Assembly: GCA_965221595.1 (NCBI GenBank)
Contig: OZ244900.1
Coordinates: 1,922,001 to 1,986,000 of the forward strand
Direction: 5' to 3'
DNA: 64,000 nt
From: JAAXGX01 sp965221595
Lineage (GTDB): Bacteria > Acidobacteriota > Vicinamibacteria > Vicinamibacterales > UBA8438
Of this stretch, positions 62,998-64,000 are shown in pieces (position 1 is the stretch's first letter; the number at the start of each line of letters is the position of its first letter). The notes below the pieces were generated by a model. The model ran no database searches. It was not told the origin of the DNA and worked only from the letters and a program-made list of their open reading frames with translations. The position numbers and the translations under genes are program-made.

Positions 62998-63336
62998 ATG
63001 GACATTGAAGTCGCAGAGGAACGGGACGGCGACGCCCTGGTGCTGCTGCCGGTGGGGCGTTTGCACAGCGCAAACACGCGCGCCTTCGAAGCCATCGTAA
63101 TGGAACGAATCGACGCCGGCGAACGACGCGTAGTCGTCGATTTCAGCCGTCTCGACTTCATCAGCAGCTCGGGCATGCGCGTGCTCCTGCTGGCAGCCAA
63201 GAAGTTGCACGCCGGCGAGGGCACGCTGGTGCTGTGCTCGATGCAGGACCACATCGAAGAGGTCTTTCGAATCAGCGGCTTCGATCGGATCATTCCGATC
63301 CGGGACTCGCGCGAGTCCGCGCTCGCCAGAAGCTGA
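62998..63336 (+). CDS. STAS-domain anti-sigma factor antagonist (copy 1)
   Basis: A 112-residue STAS protein. The phospho-acceptor Ser is in VDFSRLDFISSSGMRVLLLA, the usual site modified by RsbW-type kinases. Unphosphorylated antagonist would bind the kinase and free its target. It starts MDIEVAEERDGDALVLLPVG and is very similar to copy 2 downstream. 47 bp after the RsbW-like gene. Confidence 0.92.
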   Translation: MDIEVAEERDGDALVLLPVGRLHSANTRAFEAIVMERIDAGERRVVVDFSRLDFISSSGMRVLLLAAKKLHAGEGTLVLCSMQDHIEEVFRISGFDRIIPIRDSRESALARS

Positions 63337-63388
63337 CGCACGGCTGCTCCGCTGGAGACGGGGGCCGGCCGAGGAACGGGACTACCGT

Positions 63389-63730
63389 ATGGACATCGAA
63401 GTTGTCGAGGAACGGAACGACGGGGTGCTGGTACTCCTGCCCGTCGGCCGGCTGGACAGCGGGAACGCACGGTCGTTCGAGTCGGTCGTCATGCAGCGCA
63501 TCAGCGACGGCGAGCAGCGCGTGATAGTCGACTTCGGTCGCCTAGACTTCATCAGCAGTTCCGGCCTGCGCGTGCTTCTCCTGGCCGCCAAGGCACTGAA
63601 GGCAGATGCGGGCAAGCTGATCCTGTGCGGCATGCGGACGCACATCGAAGAAGTCTTCCGCATCAGCGGTTTCGATCGGATCATTCCCATCGAGGCGTCG
63701 CGCGAAGCGGCTCTGAACGCGGCCATCTGA
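63389..63730 (+). CDS. STAS-domain anti-sigma factor antagonist (copy 2)
   Basis: A 113-residue STAS protein, tandem duplicate of copy 1: MDIEVVEERNDGVLVLLPVG, VDFGRLDFISSSGLRVLLLA and HIEEVFRISGFDRIIPI match it almost residue for residue. The phosphorylatable Ser is kept. Two near-identical antagonists for one kinase could allow dose or dual-signal control. Confidence 0.92.
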   Translation: MDIEVVEERNDGVLVLLPVGRLDSGNARSFESVVMQRISDGEQRVIVDFGRLDFISSSGLRVLLLAAKALKADAGKLILCGMRTHIEEVFRISGFDRIIPIEASREAALNAAI

Positions 63731-63748
63731 CGGGGGGCTGCGGCATCC

Positions 63749-63768
63749 GCTGCCGGCGCGCCGACAGC
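63749..63768. terminator. Small hairpin between STAS copy 2 and the LOG-family gene
   Basis: GCTG-CGGC pairs with GCCG-CAGC (single mismatch between the two stem blocks), 18 bp after the STAS stop and 7 bp from the facing stop. Possible bidirectional terminator. Confidence 0.3.
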
Positions 63769-63775
63769 AGGCGCC

Positions 63776-64000
63776 TCATTGCTGGTACTTGCGAAGTACC
63801 TCGAGCAGCGCCTCCTCCTCGGCGTCCCAGGCCGCCTGGATCGCTCGCAGCCCGGCCTCGGCGGTGGGCTCCTGACGGGCGAGCCGGCGGTTGCGCTCCA
63901 GCAGCAGTCCCTGCGCAGTCGCCCGATCCAAGAACTCGAACAGGTGGTCGTAGTAGCCGTCGATGTTGACGAAGACGCAGGGCTTCTCGTGCAGCTCGAG
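63776..64000 (-). CDS. LOG-family (Rossmann) protein, C-terminus only
   Basis: The last 74 residues of a protein that begins beyond the window edge. KPCVFVNIDGYYDHLFEFLDRATAQGLL is the C-terminal signature of the LOG/'lysine decarboxylase' family (TIGR00730 type), nucleotide 5'-monophosphate phosphoribohydrolases that release a base from a nucleotide. A charged helical tail follows (AAWDAEEEALLEVLRKYQQ). The catalytic PGGxGTxxE region lies outside the window. Segment lengths here are shown only as identification. Confidence 0.75.
   Translation of the reverse strand, partial: LELHEKPCVFVNIDGYYDHLFEFLDRATAQGLLLERNRRLARQEPTAEAGLRAIQAAWDAEEEALLEVLRKYQQ

Overview
The window is GC-rich, almost fully coding DNA from a Gram-negative bacterium, most likely an Acidobacteriota (Vicinamibacteria-like) member. 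The clues are a VWFA protein of the acidobacterial type, a TonB receptor with an N-terminal carboxypeptidase-regulatory domain, a DUF5916/CBM9 outer-membrane protein, several quinoproteins, and the fused cytochrome c/copper-monooxygenase-like proteins common in that phylum. This placement is inference from gene content. There are no rRNA genes, IS elements, prophage or CRISPR arrays. One tRNA-Gly(CCC) is present.

Layout. 1-6.1 kb (minus): bactofilin, a PGM1-like ATP-grasp protein, an M20 amidohydrolase, a rhodanese lipoprotein and quinoprotein 1. 6.2-11.2 kb: a TonB receptor with a Met/His-rich loop, a Cys-rich small protein and, divergently, propionyl-CoA synthetase. 11.2-14.6 kb: dispersed repeats, tRNA-Gly, phosphohexomutase, sugar-nucleotidyltransferase and divergent pgsA. 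14.8-24.0 kb (minus): a tight housekeeping operon (cupredoxin-like protein, def, fmt, rsmB, PASTA protein, rpe, thioesterase, epimerase, bamD) ending in an exported katG. 24.1-32.5 kb: Tat-exported linalool-dehydratase-like protein, carboxylesterase, quinoprotein 2, a sigma-54 activator and an NTF2-like protein. 32.7-56.2 kb: an accessory region of mostly exported proteins. It holds five full members and one remnant of a 'CHEGNY' family, an exported Lon-N domain protein, epoxide hydrolase, a DUF5916 barrel, SMP-30-like, aldo/keto reductase and beta-lactamase-fold proteins, and quinoprotein 3. 56.4-60 kb: HpaB/AbfD-fold protein with a two-subunit CoA-transferase and a divergent SDR. 60-62.3 kb: a second copy of the 'NPDGS + cytochrome/copper' gene pair. 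62.5-63.7 kb: RsbW-like kinase with two tandem STAS proteins. 63.8 kb to the end: the C-terminus of a LOG-family protein.

How it fits together (inference). Beyond the core genes, the region looks like an envelope-located oxidation and hydrolysis toolkit: PQQ-type propellers, heme/copper proteins, a Mo-oxidoreductase and periplasmic KatG, with esterase, epoxide hydrolase, LinD-like and CoA-linked genes for handling small organic or terpenoid-like molecules.

Most distinctive observations: (1) a paired module of a secreted 'NPDGS' protein and a cytochrome c/copper protein, present twice with opposite gene order; (2) the CHEGNY family expansion; (3) a dispersed, foldable repeat family; (4) two modes of translation start, leaderless with a -10 box 6-10 nt before the ATG, versus strong Shine-Dalgarno sites on most exported oxidoreductase genes.
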